Assembly: GCA_947383145.1 (NCBI GenBank)
Contig: CANDCH010000002.1
Location: 1 to 64,000 of the forward strand
From: an uncultured bacterium
GTDB lineage: Bacteria; Bacillota; Clostridia; Oscillospirales; Oscillospiraceae
DNA length: 64,000 nucleotides
Reading direction: 5' to 3'
Below the pieces are notes generated by a model that worked only from the letters and a program-made list of their open reading frames with translations, did not search any database and was not told the DNA's origin. Within the stretch, counting starts at the first letter, position 1, and the number at the start of each line of letters is the position of its first letter. The position numbers and the translations under genes are program-made. Below, piece by piece: positions 39,992-48,708 of the stretch.

Positions 39992-40037
39992 CGGCGGGCC
40001 GCCCCAGCGCCTGCGCCGGCGCAAAGGCGGCCCGCCG
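39992..40037 (-). terminator. Terminator of the solute-binding protein/MCP operon
   Basis: Perfect 12-bp stem (CGGCGGGCCGCC/GGCGGCCCGCCG) followed on the minus strand by TTTTTTGATTTTTT. Confidence 0.93.
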
Positions 40038-40052
40038 CGAAATGGCGCAGGC

Positions 40053-41639
40053 CTACAAATTTGCGAACATCTCCATCTGCCGCTGGAGCTCCCCCACGAT
40101 TTCCTGATTGGCGTCCATCCGCCCGGTGATCCCCTCCATGTCCTCCACCAGGACGCGGGTGCTTCCGGCGGCGCCGCTGATGCCGGAGGCCGCCCCGTCG
40201 ATGGAGCCGGAGATGCTGGAGATGGATACGGCGATTTGATCCATGGCCGACTTCAGCCGCTCCACCCGGCCGTTGTACTCCTCCATGGACTGCCCGATGT
40301 AATCCGAGTCCTCCCGGTACTGCCGCCCGGCCTGGACGGACCGCTCCAGCTGCTCCGCGATGACCTGGCTCAGATAACCGGCCAGCTCCCGGGCGCTGAC
40401 GGCCAGATACTCCACCGCCCCCGTGACGGCTCCGCTGACCTCCTGAATGTGGCCGGCGGTTTCGGCGCAGGAGTCGGCCAGCTTGTGGACCTCCTGGGCC
40501 ACAACGGAAAACCCGGCTCCCGCCGTCCCCGCCCGGGCCGCCTCGATGGAGGCGTTGACGGCGATGAGATTGGTGGAGGAGGATATGCTGAGGATATCCT
40601 CGGTCAGGCTTTTGATCTGCTCCACGCTGTGGCTTTTCTCAATGGCCTGGTCCAGCATGGCCATGATGTCCGCCGTCTTGTCCCGGATCGCCGCCTTCTC
40701 CATCCGGGCGGTGCGTTCCATCTCCTCGGCGCGCTCCCGCATCCCGGCGGAGTAGGCCGTGATGGCGGCGCACTCCTCCGCCATGCGCTGGGTGTCTCCC
40801 TGGGTGCCGGCGGCCCCGGCGGTGATGGCGGCGGCGCTGCCCGCGATCTCCTCAAGGGCGGCGGAGAGCTGCTCCGTCAGCCGGGAAAGGGTTCGGACGC
40901 TGTCGTTGGAGTGCTTTGTCCGCCGCCGCACCTCTCCCACCACGCCGCTGATCCGCTCCGAGCTGTCCTGGAGGGTGCCCATGGTGTCCCGGATGGGGGT
41001 GAGGACATACCTGCGTATCATCCGAAAAGCCGCCGCCACCAGGACAATGCCCACGGCCAAGGTGAGCGCGCTGGTGATGAGGGAGATGATGTAGACCAGC
41101 GTGAGCCGCCCCCGGGCCCCCTCCGCCTGGGCGCTGACGGCGGCGGACAGGGCGTCGATCTCGGCCTCCGCCGCCTCGCCCCAGCGGGCCACGTCCCCGT
41201 TGGCCGTGGCGTAGGCCTCCTGGGTCTTGCTGTCGGCGCTGGCGCTGACCAGATAGACCAGGGCGTGCTTGAATTGCGCGTAGCTGTCCAGGAGGGACCG
41301 GTAGGTATCCCCATCCGTTTCGGAGACAAAGCCCTCGTAAGCGCTCAGCCTTTCATCCAGGGCGGCCTCCTCCGCCTTGATGTCCTGCACCAGCCGGATC
41401 ATGGTGGCGTGGTCCGCCGCCACGATGTGGGACAGGGCCAGCCGGTGGATCTCCATGACGGACCGCCTGATCTCCTCCAGCCGCTCCTCGCTGGCCATGG
41501 CGGTGTCCACAATGCTCCCCGCGTTGGCGTGGACGTTGTTGATGCTGAATACCGCCAGAATATTGGACAGCAGGGTGATCAGTCCCAGCAGGACAATGGG
41601 CAGGATCAGGCGCTGTTGAAGTGTCAATCTGCCTTTCAT
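40053..41639 (-). CDS. Methyl-accepting chemotaxis protein
   Basis: 528 residues. One N-terminal helix (ILPIVLLGLITLLSNILAVF), a four-helix-bundle-like extracytoplasmic domain to about residue 185, a second helix (LTLVYIISLITSALTLAVGIVLV), a HAMP-like linker, and a long coiled-coil signalling domain. The hairpin tip reads STNLIAVNASIEAARAGTAGAGFSVVAQEV, close to the CheA/CheW-binding consensus. It lies 28 nt after the solute-binding lipoprotein gene, which suggests that the lipoprotein presents the ligand. No cheA or cheW is in the window. Confidence 0.92.
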   Translation of the reverse strand: MKGRLTLQQRLILPIVLLGLITLLSNILAVFSINNVHANAGSIVDTAMASEERLEEIRRSVMEIHRLALSHIVAADHATMIRLVQDIKAEEAALDERLSAYEGFVSETDGDTYRSLLDSYAQFKHALVYLVSASADSKTQEAYATANGDVARWGEAAEAEIDALSAAVSAQAEGARGRLTLVYIISLITSALTLAVGIVLVAAAFRMIRRYVLTPIRDTMGTLQDSSERISGVVGEVRRRTKHSNDSVRTLSRLTEQLSAALEEIAGSAAAITAGAAGTQGDTQRMAEECAAITAYSAGMRERAEEMERTARMEKAAIRDKTADIMAMLDQAIEKSHSVEQIKSLTEDILSISSSTNLIAVNASIEAARAGTAGAGFSVVAQEVHKLADSCAETAGHIQEVSGAVTGAVEYLAVSARELAGYLSQVIAEQLERSVQAGRQYREDSDYIGQSMEEYNGRVERLKSAMDQIAVSISSISGSIDGAASGISGAAGSTRVLVEDMEGITGRMDANQEIVGELQRQMEMFANL

Positions 41640-41667
41640 GCGATTTCCTCCCGATTCAATTATGTGC

Positions 41668-42903
41668 TCAGCGCTCCGTCACGCCCTCGGCCATTCGGTC
41701 CAGCTGGGCCTGAAGGGACACGCCGGAGGGGTTCCCCTGGGCCATGCTGGCGGAAAACTCGGCCACGGGGTCCCAGAACTTCCCGCCCACCCGCTGGAGC
41801 TGGGAATAGTTGGACTGCTCCAGCAGGGCCGCGATGGCCGGGGACGACTGAACCTGGGGGGAGTTGGCCGCGCTGACATTGGCCGGGCCCTGCCCCCGCG
41901 CCTCAAAGCGCAGGCGCTGGTTCTCCTCGCTGGTGATCCACTGCGCCAGCCGCGCCGCCCAGTCCGGGCGCCGGGAGTAGGCGTTTACCCCGATGAGCTT
42001 GCAGCCGGAAAAGGACGCCATCTGCACCTGCCGCCCAGCGCAGGTAAACGAGGGCAGCTTGGCGGCCCCCATGTCGCCGCCCCACGCCTCCTCCACGGCC
42101 ATCGCGTTCCACACGCCGCTGACGCCGGCGATCACGGTGCCGTCCCGCACGCCGGCGAGGAATTCCCCGTCCGGGCGGTTGGAGAAGGCGGGGCTGGCCG
42201 CGATGTCCAGCATGGCCTGGGCCACGTCCACGCCCCGGATGGGCCCGTCGGCACTGTTCCAGGTACAGTAGTTGGTCAGCCCGTCCTCGTTGAGGCCCAC
42301 CTCCAGCCCGGTGTTGCCGAAGAAGGCGTAGACATACCAGGCGGAGGACCAGTCCATGGACACCAGCTTCTCCGCCTGGGCGGCCACCTCCAGCATCCGC
42401 TCCAGGCTCTGGACGTCCTCCTCGGTGAAATACGCCTTGTTATAGTATAAGAAATACCCGTTATCCGCCGTCAGCGGGTAGGCGTAGAGGGTGCCCCCCA
42501 CGCTGGCCGCCTCCACCGCGGCGGGGAGGGAAGCGCCGCGGACGGCGGCCTCGTCCTCGATGGGGTCCAGCCCGCCGGCGGCGGCCAGCGCCGCCACCTG
42601 GTCGTCGGCAAAGGCAAACACATCCGCGCCCTCCTCCAGGCCGCCCAGCAGGGCGTCCTTGCAGTTGGACTCGCTCTGGGGCCGGTAGGTGATCTGAATG
42701 TCGGCCTGCCCGGCGTAGTGGGCCCGGAATGAGGCGAATATCTGCTCCAGCAGCGCCTCGTCCTCCTCCGCTCCCCACACGGTCAGGGCGACGCTCTCCC
42801 TCATGGGGCCGCTTTCCTCCGGAAGCGGCCCTTCGCCCCCGCAGGCGGCCAGCAAAAACACGAAACAGGCGGATAGCGCCGTCAGAAGCAAACGTTTTCC
42901 CAT
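41668..42903 (-). CDS. Extracellular solute-binding lipoprotein (family 1-like), orphan
   Basis: 411 residues. A signal peptide ends in the lipobox LAAC (Cys21), so the mature protein is lipid-anchored. The two-lobed binding fold is shown by LTVWGAEEDEALLEQIFASF, GADVFAFADDQVAALAAAGGL and NGYFLYYNKAYF, typical of carbohydrate-binding ABC components. No permease or ATPase gene is adjacent; the MCP gene is. The likely role is therefore sensing rather than uptake, or feeding a distant transporter. Consensus promoter at 42964-42936. Confidence 0.9.
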   Translation of the reverse strand: MGKRLLLTALSACFVFLLAACGGEGPLPEESGPMRESVALTVWGAEEDEALLEQIFASFRAHYAGQADIQITYRPQSESNCKDALLGGLEEGADVFAFADDQVAALAAAGGLDPIEDEAAVRGASLPAAVEAASVGGTLYAYPLTADNGYFLYYNKAYFTEEDVQSLERMLEVAAQAEKLVSMDWSSAWYVYAFFGNTGLEVGLNEDGLTNYCTWNSADGPIRGVDVAQAMLDIAASPAFSNRPDGEFLAGVRDGTVIAGVSGVWNAMAVEEAWGGDMGAAKLPSFTCAGRQVQMASFSGCKLIGVNAYSRRPDWAARLAQWITSEENQRLRFEARGQGPANVSAANSPQVQSSPAIAALLEQSNYSQLQRVGGKFWDPVAEFSASMAQGNPSGVSLQAQLDRMAEGVTER

Positions 42904-42935
42904 GGTTTTCCACTCCTCCCATCAATTGCTGAGAT

Positions 42936-42964
42936 ATTATAGCATTCCGCCCATAAAATTTCAA
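42936..42964 (-). promoter_or_regulatory. Promoter of the solute-binding protein/MCP operon
   Basis: Minus-strand TTGAAA (42964-42959), 17 nt, TATAAT (42941-42936). Confidence 0.8.
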
Positions 42965-43038
42965 CCAGAATCAGCGGCCGCCGCCCGAACGCCTCGGGAT
43001 GCTCCCGCGCCCCGGAGCAGGCGCGCCGCGGAGAGATA

Positions 43039-43071
43039 CGCCTTGACATCAAGGCGAAAATATATTAATGT
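43039..43071 (+). promoter_or_regulatory. Promoter of the hybrid kinase with palindrome over the -35
   Basis: TTGACA (43043-43048), 17 nt, TAATGT (43066-43071). An 18-bp perfect palindrome CGCCTTGACATCAAGGCG (43039-43056) contains the -35, a likely repressor or activator site. Confidence 0.7.
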
Positions 43072-43139
43072 TATGGGCAGCAAAAACCGCGCGAAATTAT
43101 GGCCACGCGCGGGCGGCAGAACGGGGACAGGTGGGCAAA

Positions 43140-45983
43140 ATGGTAAACTTTGTAATCGTGCTGGAATGTCTGAGCATATGCCTGACTTTTGTGGCGCTGA
43201 TTCTCCTGCTGAACGGGGAGGGCGCGCGGGAGCAAAAGCTGCTCATCTTTATCATGTGCGGCTCGCTGGTGCAAAACGTGGGCTACCTGCTGGAGCTGAC
43301 CGCGCCCACCGTGGAGGCCGCCATGGCGGCGGTAACGGTGGAAAACGTGGGCTCCGCCTTTGTCCCGCTGTGCTACTGCTGGTTCACCTACACCTACTGT
43401 TACGCGCCCCCGCCCAAAAAGCTGCTGCGGGTGCTGGGCGCCGTCAACTTTCTGGTGCTGCCCACGGTTTTTTTCAACTGGAACGGCCTGTTTTATCAGG
43501 AATTCCAGTGGCTGTCCACTGCGGACGGGTTTCACTATGTCAGCATCTCCTACGGCCCGCTGTACACGCTGTTCATGGTCACCCGCATCGTCATTCCCTA
43601 CGCGCTTTGCATTTCCACCCTGGTGCGGGCCATCCGAATGCGCTCAGATCGGGAGGTCAGCCGTCAGTACCAGACCATTCTGGTCATATCCACCCTGCCC
43701 GTCATCGTCCTGGCGGCCTATGTGTTTAAGGTGTTCAACGTCTTCGACCTGACGCCGGTGACGCTGGCCCTGTCCATGTCCATGGTGGCCATCGTGGTGT
43801 GGAGCCGCCGGAACTACGACTTCCGCCACCTGGCGGCGGAAAAGGTGCTGGAGAGCCTTGGAGACGGCGTCATCGCCCTGGACGACCACGACCGGCTGGT
43901 GAGCTACAACCGGGCCGCGGCCAACATCTTCGCCAGCCTGCCCAAGCACAAGCTGGGGGAGAACATCCGGGTGGTGGAGGATTTCCGGGAGGAGATGCTC
44001 AACGAGGACATTCCCTGGAGCTTCTCCATCAACGGGCAGAACTACGAGTGCCACAGCAAGCGGATCATCGACGAGAGCGGCCAGAAGCAGGGCTGCGTCA
44101 TTCTGGTGCTGGACATGACCGACATCAAAGCGTACATCAACGAGATCAAACGGGTCCGCCAGCAGGCGGAGAAGGCCAACATCGCCAAGAGCGAGTTTTT
44201 GGCCAACATGTCCCACGAGATCCGCACCCCCATGAACGCCATCATCGGCCTGAACGACATCATCATGGAGGAGTGCACCAACCCGTCCATCTACGCCCAC
44301 GCCAAGGACGTGCAGTCCGCGGCCAAAAACCTGCTTGCCATCATCAACGACATTCTGGACCTGTCCAAGGTGGAGGCGGGCAAGATGGAGCTGGTGTACA
44401 CCGACTACCACCTGAAGACCGTGGTGGGCGAGGTGGTGGGCATGATGGACATGGCCGCCTCCAAGCGCGGGCTCATCATGAAATACGAGTGCGACGAAAC
44501 CCTCCCCTGCCGGTATAACGGCGACGAGGGCCGCATCAAGCAGATCCTCATCAACATCATCAACAACGCCATCAAGTTTACCAAGGAGGGCTATGTCCGG
44601 GCCAGCGTCACCGGCCGTCCCGGACCCGGCGAAGACGAGGAGCTGCTTACCTTCCGGGTGGAGGACACCGGCTGCGGCATACGGCAGGAGGATTTGACCA
44701 AGATTTTCGAGGACTTCCGCCAGGTGGACTCCAAGCGGAACCGAAGCGTGGAGGGAACCGGCCTGGGGCTGGCCATCGTCAAGCACCTGGTGGAGCTGAT
44801 GGGCGGCTCCATCCAGGTGGACAGCGTGTACGGCAAGGGGACCACGGTCGTCATCAACATTCCCCAGAGGATCGTGGACCGGCGGACCATCGCCCAGGCG
44901 CCGGAGCTGACCCAGACGGAGCTGGAGGGCGGCGAGGCCTTCACCGCCCCGGGGGTGAAGGTGCTGGTGGTGGACGACAACGTGATCAACCGCAAGGTGG
45001 CCCGGGGCTTTTTGAAGAAGTACAGCTTCGACCTGGACGAGGCGGGGAGCGGGCCGGAGGCAATTGAGCTGGTGCGCCAAAACCGCTACGACATCATCTT
45101 CATGGACCACATGATGCCCATGATGGACGGGATCGAGGCGGCGGAGATCATCCGCCGGGACTGCGGCGAGAACGGCACCGCCCCCGCCATGATCGCCCTC
45201 ACCGCCAACGCCATGGAGGGAATGCGGGAGAAATTCTTGGACTGCGGCTTCCAGGACTTCATCGCCAAGCCCTTGGACCGGCGGGAGCTGAGCCAGCTGC
45301 TGGCCCGCTGGGTGCCGGAGGACCGGCGTCAGGCCGGAGGCGGGGAGGAGGAACCCGCCTTGGACCCGTCGGCCTTCCCCATTGAGGGCATCGACATGCA
45401 GGCCGCCATGCGCTATTTCACCGGCGGCGAGGAGGGCTTTGTGGAGCTGCTGGAGCTGTACTACATGGATGGGATGCGCAAAACGGAGCTCTTGCAGGAG
45501 CTGGCGGCCTCCGACCTGTCCCGTTACCGCACGGAGGTCCACGCACTCAAGAGCGCCGCGGCCAACGTGGGGGCCATGGAGGTGTCCAATCTGGCCCGGG
45601 CCCAGGAGAACGCCGCCGCCCGGGGGGATACGGGCTTCATCGCCCGGCAGCTTCCCCAGCTGATCGAGGCGCACCAGGCGCTTCTGGCCCGCCTCGGGGA
45701 GTTTTTGGAGGGGCGGCGGAAGGACCGACCCCAGGAGGAGAAGCTCCCGCAGCCCGCGCCCCGGGAATTGCGGGAGCGGGTGGGCGCGGCCCTGGAGGCG
45801 CTGGAGGATTTCCAGTCCAGGGAGTGCGCCGCCATGGTGGAGGACCTTCTGCGCTGCGCCCTGCCCCCGGAGGTGGAGGGCGCGCTGAGGGAGATACAGG
45901 GCCAGCTGAAGCTGTATGAGGACGACAACGCCGAGTCGCTGCTGGGCAGGCTGCTGAGCGGCTTGGAAAAGGAGGAAGGGTAA
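43140..45983 (+). CDS. 7TM hybrid sensor histidine kinase (HisKA-HATPase-REC-Hpt)
   Basis: 947 residues from the ATG at 43140; the upstream in-frame start lies before the predicted transcript start. About seven membrane helices (residues 1-225) form a 7TM sensor, followed by a PAS-like domain (GVIALDDHDRLVSYNRAAAN), HisKA with phospho-acceptor His359 (MSHEIRTPMN), a HATPase (NNAIKF, DTGCGI, GTGLGLAI), a receiver with Asp656 (FMDHMMPMMDG), and an Hpt domain with His801 (HALKSAAANVG). This is a full phosphorelay in one chain, whose output is probably one of the two receivers encoded next. Confidence 0.93.
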   Translation: MVNFVIVLECLSICLTFVALILLLNGEGAREQKLLIFIMCGSLVQNVGYLLELTAPTVEAAMAAVTVENVGSAFVPLCYCWFTYTYCYAPPPKKLLRVLGAVNFLVLPTVFFNWNGLFYQEFQWLSTADGFHYVSISYGPLYTLFMVTRIVIPYALCISTLVRAIRMRSDREVSRQYQTILVISTLPVIVLAAYVFKVFNVFDLTPVTLALSMSMVAIVVWSRRNYDFRHLAAEKVLESLGDGVIALDDHDRLVSYNRAAANIFASLPKHKLGENIRVVEDFREEMLNEDIPWSFSINGQNYECHSKRIIDESGQKQGCVILVLDMTDIKAYINEIKRVRQQAEKANIAKSEFLANMSHEIRTPMNAIIGLNDIIMEECTNPSIYAHAKDVQSAAKNLLAIINDILDLSKVEAGKMELVYTDYHLKTVVGEVVGMMDMAASKRGLIMKYECDETLPCRYNGDEGRIKQILINIINNAIKFTKEGYVRASVTGRPGPGEDEELLTFRVEDTGCGIRQEDLTKIFEDFRQVDSKRNRSVEGTGLGLAIVKHLVELMGGSIQVDSVYGKGTTVVINIPQRIVDRRTIAQAPELTQTELEGGEAFTAPGVKVLVVDDNVINRKVARGFLKKYSFDLDEAGSGPEAIELVRQNRYDIIFMDHMMPMMDGIEAAEIIRRDCGENGTAPAMIALTANAMEGMREKFLDCGFQDFIAKPLDRRELSQLLARWVPEDRRQAGGGEEEPALDPSAFPIEGIDMQAAMRYFTGGEEGFVELLELYYMDGMRKTELLQELAASDLSRYRTEVHALKSAAANVGAMEVSNLARAQENAAARGDTGFIARQLPQLIEAHQALLARLGEFLEGRRKDRPQEEKLPQPAPRELRERVGAALEALEDFQSRECAAMVEDLLRCALPPEVEGALREIQGQLKLYEDDNAESLLGRLLSGLEKEEG

Positions 45984-45984
45984 T

Positions 45985-46431
45985 ATGATTCAAACACGCG
46001 CAACAGCCGGCAGAAAGCGGATTTTGGCAGTGGACGACGCGGCGACGATTCTGCTCCGGATCACGGACGCCTTGGATAAATATTATGAGGTAGTCACCGT
46101 AAACTCCGGGGCGCGGGCCCTGCGGTATCTGGAGCGGGTGAAGCCGGACCTGATTCTTCTGGACATCCGCATGGCGCCAAAAAACGGGTTTGACACCCTG
46201 CGGGATATCCGCGACATGAAGGACCGGGCGGACATCCCGGTTATCATGCTCACCGCCATGGAGGACAAGGACTCTGTCCTGGAGGGCCTCAGCCTGGGGA
46301 TCAGCGACTATATCCTGAAGCCCTTCGCCCCCAACGACCTGCTCAGCCGCATCCGGCGGGTGCTGGAAAGCGGAGAGCAGCAGCGGGAGCGCGCCCTGTC
46401 CGGGCAGGGCGGAGAGGGGGCCGGGGAATGA
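45985..46431 (+). CDS. Response regulator, receiver-only
   Basis: 148 residues with a single receiver: acidic pair in AVDDAA, phospho-acceptor Asp60 (LILLDIRM), Thr/Lys positions in VIMLTAMED and LKPF. There is no DNA-binding domain; the last 20 residues are polar and loose. It starts 1 nt after the kinase stop, and the next gene overlaps it by 4 nt, so it is made together with both. Confidence 0.9.
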   Translation: MIQTRATAGRKRILAVDDAATILLRITDALDKYYEVVTVNSGARALRYLERVKPDLILLDIRMAPKNGFDTLRDIRDMKDRADIPVIMLTAMEDKDSVLEGLSLGISDYILKPFAPNDLLSRIRRVLESGEQQRERALSGQGGEGAGE

Positions 46432-46922
46432 ACACCGCCATGACCAGAGAGGAGCTGGAGCGGGTTTTGGACAAGGCCCTCCAGGATGTCACGGAGCGGA
46501 CCGCCGGAGTCCGCCTGCGCCAGGGGGACCAGCCGCTGGGCGAGGACCTGTGCACCGTCCACATCACCTTCGACAAGGGGTTTTCCACCAGCCTGACCCT
46601 GTGCGCGGACACCGCCCTGCTCATCCGTATGGCGGGCAATTCCTTCCACGAGGATACGGTGACGCCGGAGGACCTGGAGGAGTTCAGCAAGGAGTATTTC
46701 AACGTGCTGTGCGGCAAGGTGGCCGGGGCCATGTTCCAGGCCACCCAGGTGTCCGCCCACTTCGGCCCGCCCGCCTTTTACCACGGGCGTTATGAGCCGG
46801 AGGGCCGTGAGGCGCAGCTTGTGCTCACCTACTGCGACGAGCACAGCGAGGGGGCGCAGCTGATTCATCATGTGGCGCAGTCCAACGAGGGCGGTACCGG
46901 CGGGAGGGAGAATGCCGAATGA
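46428..46922 (+). CDS. CheX-like chemotaxis phosphatase
   Basis: 164 residues, CheC/CheX fold: the phosphatase helix normally has E-x2-N; here TPEDLEEFSKEYFNVLCGKVAGAMF carries a Glu and an Asn at fitting spacing. Such proteins dephosphorylate CheY-like receivers. It is sandwiched with overlaps between two receiver genes, which are its probable substrates. Confidence 0.8.
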   Translation: MNTAMTREELERVLDKALQDVTERTAGVRLRQGDQPLGEDLCTVHITFDKGFSTSLTLCADTALLIRMAGNSFHEDTVTPEDLEEFSKEYFNVLCGKVAGAMFQATQVSAHFGPPAFYHGRYEPEGREAQLVLTYCDEHSEGAQLIHHVAQSNEGGTGGRENAE

Positions 46923-47281
46923 AAAAACGAGTAATGGTGGTGGACGATTCCCGGCTGGTGCGGGTCCAGCTGGAGGATGTGCTGGAGGGCACGGACTACG
47001 AGGTGGCGGCCTACTGCCGCAGCGGCGAGGAGGCCATCGAGCGGTACGCCGCGGTGCGTCCCGATCTTGTGACCATGGATATCATCATGCGGGGGATGGA
47101 CGGGCTGGACGCCGCGGAGATTATCCTGAAAAACCACCCGGACGCCAGGATCGTGATGATCTCCTCCCTGGCCTACGGCGATACGTTTGACCGGGCCAAA
47201 TCCATCGGCGCCCGGGGATTCGTGGAGAAGCCCTTTCACCAGGAGCAGCTGGTGCGGGTGTTCGGCGAGGCCCTGGCATAG
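46919..47281 (+). CDS. CheY-like response regulator
   Basis: 120 residues, single receiver: VVDDSRLVR start, phospho-acceptor Asp54 (LVTMDIIMRGMDG), Ser in VMISSLA and Lys in VEKPF. The compact length and MDIIMRGMDG motif are those of CheY-type proteins. It ends the operon at a strong terminator. In the absence of flagellar genes nearby its target is open. Confidence 0.92.
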   Translation: MKKRVMVVDDSRLVRVQLEDVLEGTDYEVAAYCRSGEEAIERYAAVRPDLVTMDIIMRGMDGLDAAEIILKNHPDARIVMISSLAYGDTFDRAKSIGARGFVEKPFHQEQLVRVFGEALA

Positions 47282-47285
47282 CGCG

Positions 47286-47326
47286 GCGGCGTTTTTCTCT
47301 CCCCTGCGGGGAGAGAAAAACGCCGC
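47286..47326 (+). terminator. Terminator of the sensory operon
   Basis: A 19-bp perfect stem (47286-47304 with 47308-47326, loop TGC) followed by five T residues. One of the longest stems in the window. Confidence 0.95.
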
Positions 47327-47385
47327 TTTTTATGCTTGGGTGCGCCTGAGGCCGCGGCCCCAGGCGGCGGAGCGCCGTCCGCCCT

Positions 47386-48009
47386 TTACTGCGGCTCTCC
47401 CGGGTTCCGGGCCACGTCCAGAATAAACCGGGCGCACCGCTCGACGCCCGCCGCGCTGGAGTCCAGGGAGAGGTGGTAGTTCTGGCTCATGCCCCACTCG
47501 CGGTCGGCGTAGTGCTTGTAGTACGCCCTGCGGCGCTTGTCCTTCTCCTCCAGCCGCTTTTCCGGGGCCACATCGGACTCCCCGTACAGCCGCACCACCC
47601 GGTCCGCCCGGTAGGGAATGGGGGCGTGGATAAACACGTTGAGCACGTCCGTCCGGTCCCGCAGGATGTAGTCGGCGCACCGGCCCACAATGACGCAGGG
47701 GCCCTTTTCCGCCAGGTCCAGGATCACCCGGCACTGGATCACCCACAGAAAATCGGCGGTGGACAGGCCGTTCATGTGCTGGCGGGCGCCGCCGCCCCCG
47801 GCAAAGGCGTAGGACATCAGGGACTGCCAGGGAGAGGCGTACTCCCCCTCGTGCTCGATGAATTTCTCATCGAAGCCGGTCTCCACCGCCACCTGCTTCA
47901 CCAGCTCCTTGTCGTAGCAGGGCACGCCCAGCAGCTCGGCCACCCGGCGCCCCACCGACCGGCCGCCGGACCCGAACTCCCGGCTGATGGTGATAATCTG
48001 TTTGCTCAT
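47386..48009 (-). CDS. Cytidylate kinase-like family protein
   Basis: 207 residues from the ATG at 48009, overlapping the previous stop (ATGA). It opens with ITISREFGSGGRSVGRRVAE, the P-loop form of the cytidylate-kinase-like family widespread in gut Clostridia; downstream VIVGRCADYILRD and NVFIHAPIPYRADRV match. The family is annotated by similarity only and does not replace the essential Cmk. It is coupled to a phosphopantetheinyl transferase gene. Confidence 0.88.
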   Translation of the reverse strand: MSKQIITISREFGSGGRSVGRRVAELLGVPCYDKELVKQVAVETGFDEKFIEHEGEYASPWQSLMSYAFAGGGGARQHMNGLSTADFLWVIQCRVILDLAEKGPCVIVGRCADYILRDRTDVLNVFIHAPIPYRADRVVRLYGESDVAPEKRLEEKDKRRRAYYKHYADREWGMSQNYHLSLDSSAAGVERCARFILDVARNPGEPQ

Positions 48010-48527
48010 ACAAAGCCCTCCTTCTCCCAATTGACGTCCAGCCAGACGATCTCCTCCGGCGGCGCTCCGGCGCAGCAAACCGCCGCCCGCCAGCCCTCCC
48101 CGGCATAGCTTTTGTGGGGGCAGGGGGGCGGCGTCTCCACCGCCCGGGGCGGGTACAGGGACGCGTCCTCCCGCTTGCACCAGCTCTCCTTCAGCGTCCA
48201 CAGGCGGTAGAAGTCCCCCCAGGAGCCGTCGAACCGGGCCAGCTCGGCTCCGCTGAGCAGCCGCCCCGGGGCCCCCGCCCGCCGGGGCCGGACCAACTCC
48301 ACATCCACCCCCACCGGGCCCCGGGACAGGGCGCACAGCGCCAGTCCTCCGCTGTGGGACAGGGAGAACCAGCGGTCCTCCAGCCCGGGGAAGAAGGGCC
48401 TGCCCCGGGGAGAGCGCTCCACCGGGGGCAGGGCGTTCCAGCCCCACCGAAGCCTGACCGCCCGCTCCAGAAGGGGCCAGACCAGCCTCCGGCCGTCCGC
48501 CCCCGCCGCGCCGTAGATGGCCGTCAT
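48006..48527 (-). CDS. 4'-phosphopantetheinyl transferase superfamily protein
   Basis: 173 residues, single-gene Sfp-like but short. Motifs: FSLSHSGG, PVGVDVELVRPR (Mg2+ ligands Asp and Glu) and the core WTLKESWCKRE. It adds the phosphopantetheine arm to carrier proteins. No carrier-protein or synthase gene is in the window, so the substrate is open. Own promoter at 48584-48556 and AAGGAGGG site. Confidence 0.88.
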   Translation of the reverse strand: MTAIYGAAGADGRRLVWPLLERAVRLRWGWNALPPVERSPRGRPFFPGLEDRWFSLSHSGGLALCALSRGPVGVDVELVRPRRAGAPGRLLSGAELARFDGSWGDFYRLWTLKESWCKREDASLYPPRAVETPPPCPHKSYAGEGWRAAVCCAGAPPEEIVWLDVNWEKEGFV

Positions 48528-48555
48528 GGCCTCCCTCCTTCGCCTCTTTGTATAT

Positions 48556-48584
48556 ATGATACAACATCGGCGTTAGAATTTCAA
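48556..48584 (-). promoter_or_regulatory. Promoter of the phosphopantetheinyl transferase operon
   Basis: Minus-strand TTGAAA (48584-48579), 17 nt, TATCAT (48561-48556). Confidence 0.7.
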
Positions 48585-48634
48585 GTGTTTTGCACAAATA
48601 TTCCATTTTCCGGACGGGACATTCAAAGAAAAAT

Positions 48635-48663
48635 TTGACAACGCCGCCCTCCCGCGGTAAGAT
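48635..48663 (+). promoter_or_regulatory. Promoter of the aldehyde dehydrogenase gene
   Basis: TTGACA (48635-48640), 17 nt, TAAGAT (48658-48663). The spacer (CGCCGCCCTCCCGCGG) is almost the same as in the rplJ promoter at 59882-59910. Confidence 0.8.
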
Positions 48664-48708
48664 AAACGGGTCAAATCAAGGCAATTCTGCGGATCGGAGA
48701 GACGAAGG

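Noticed and set aside
43068-43139. Earlier start of the hybrid kinase
   Set aside because: It lies within the -10 region of the promoter, before the expected transcript start, and has no ribosome binding site.
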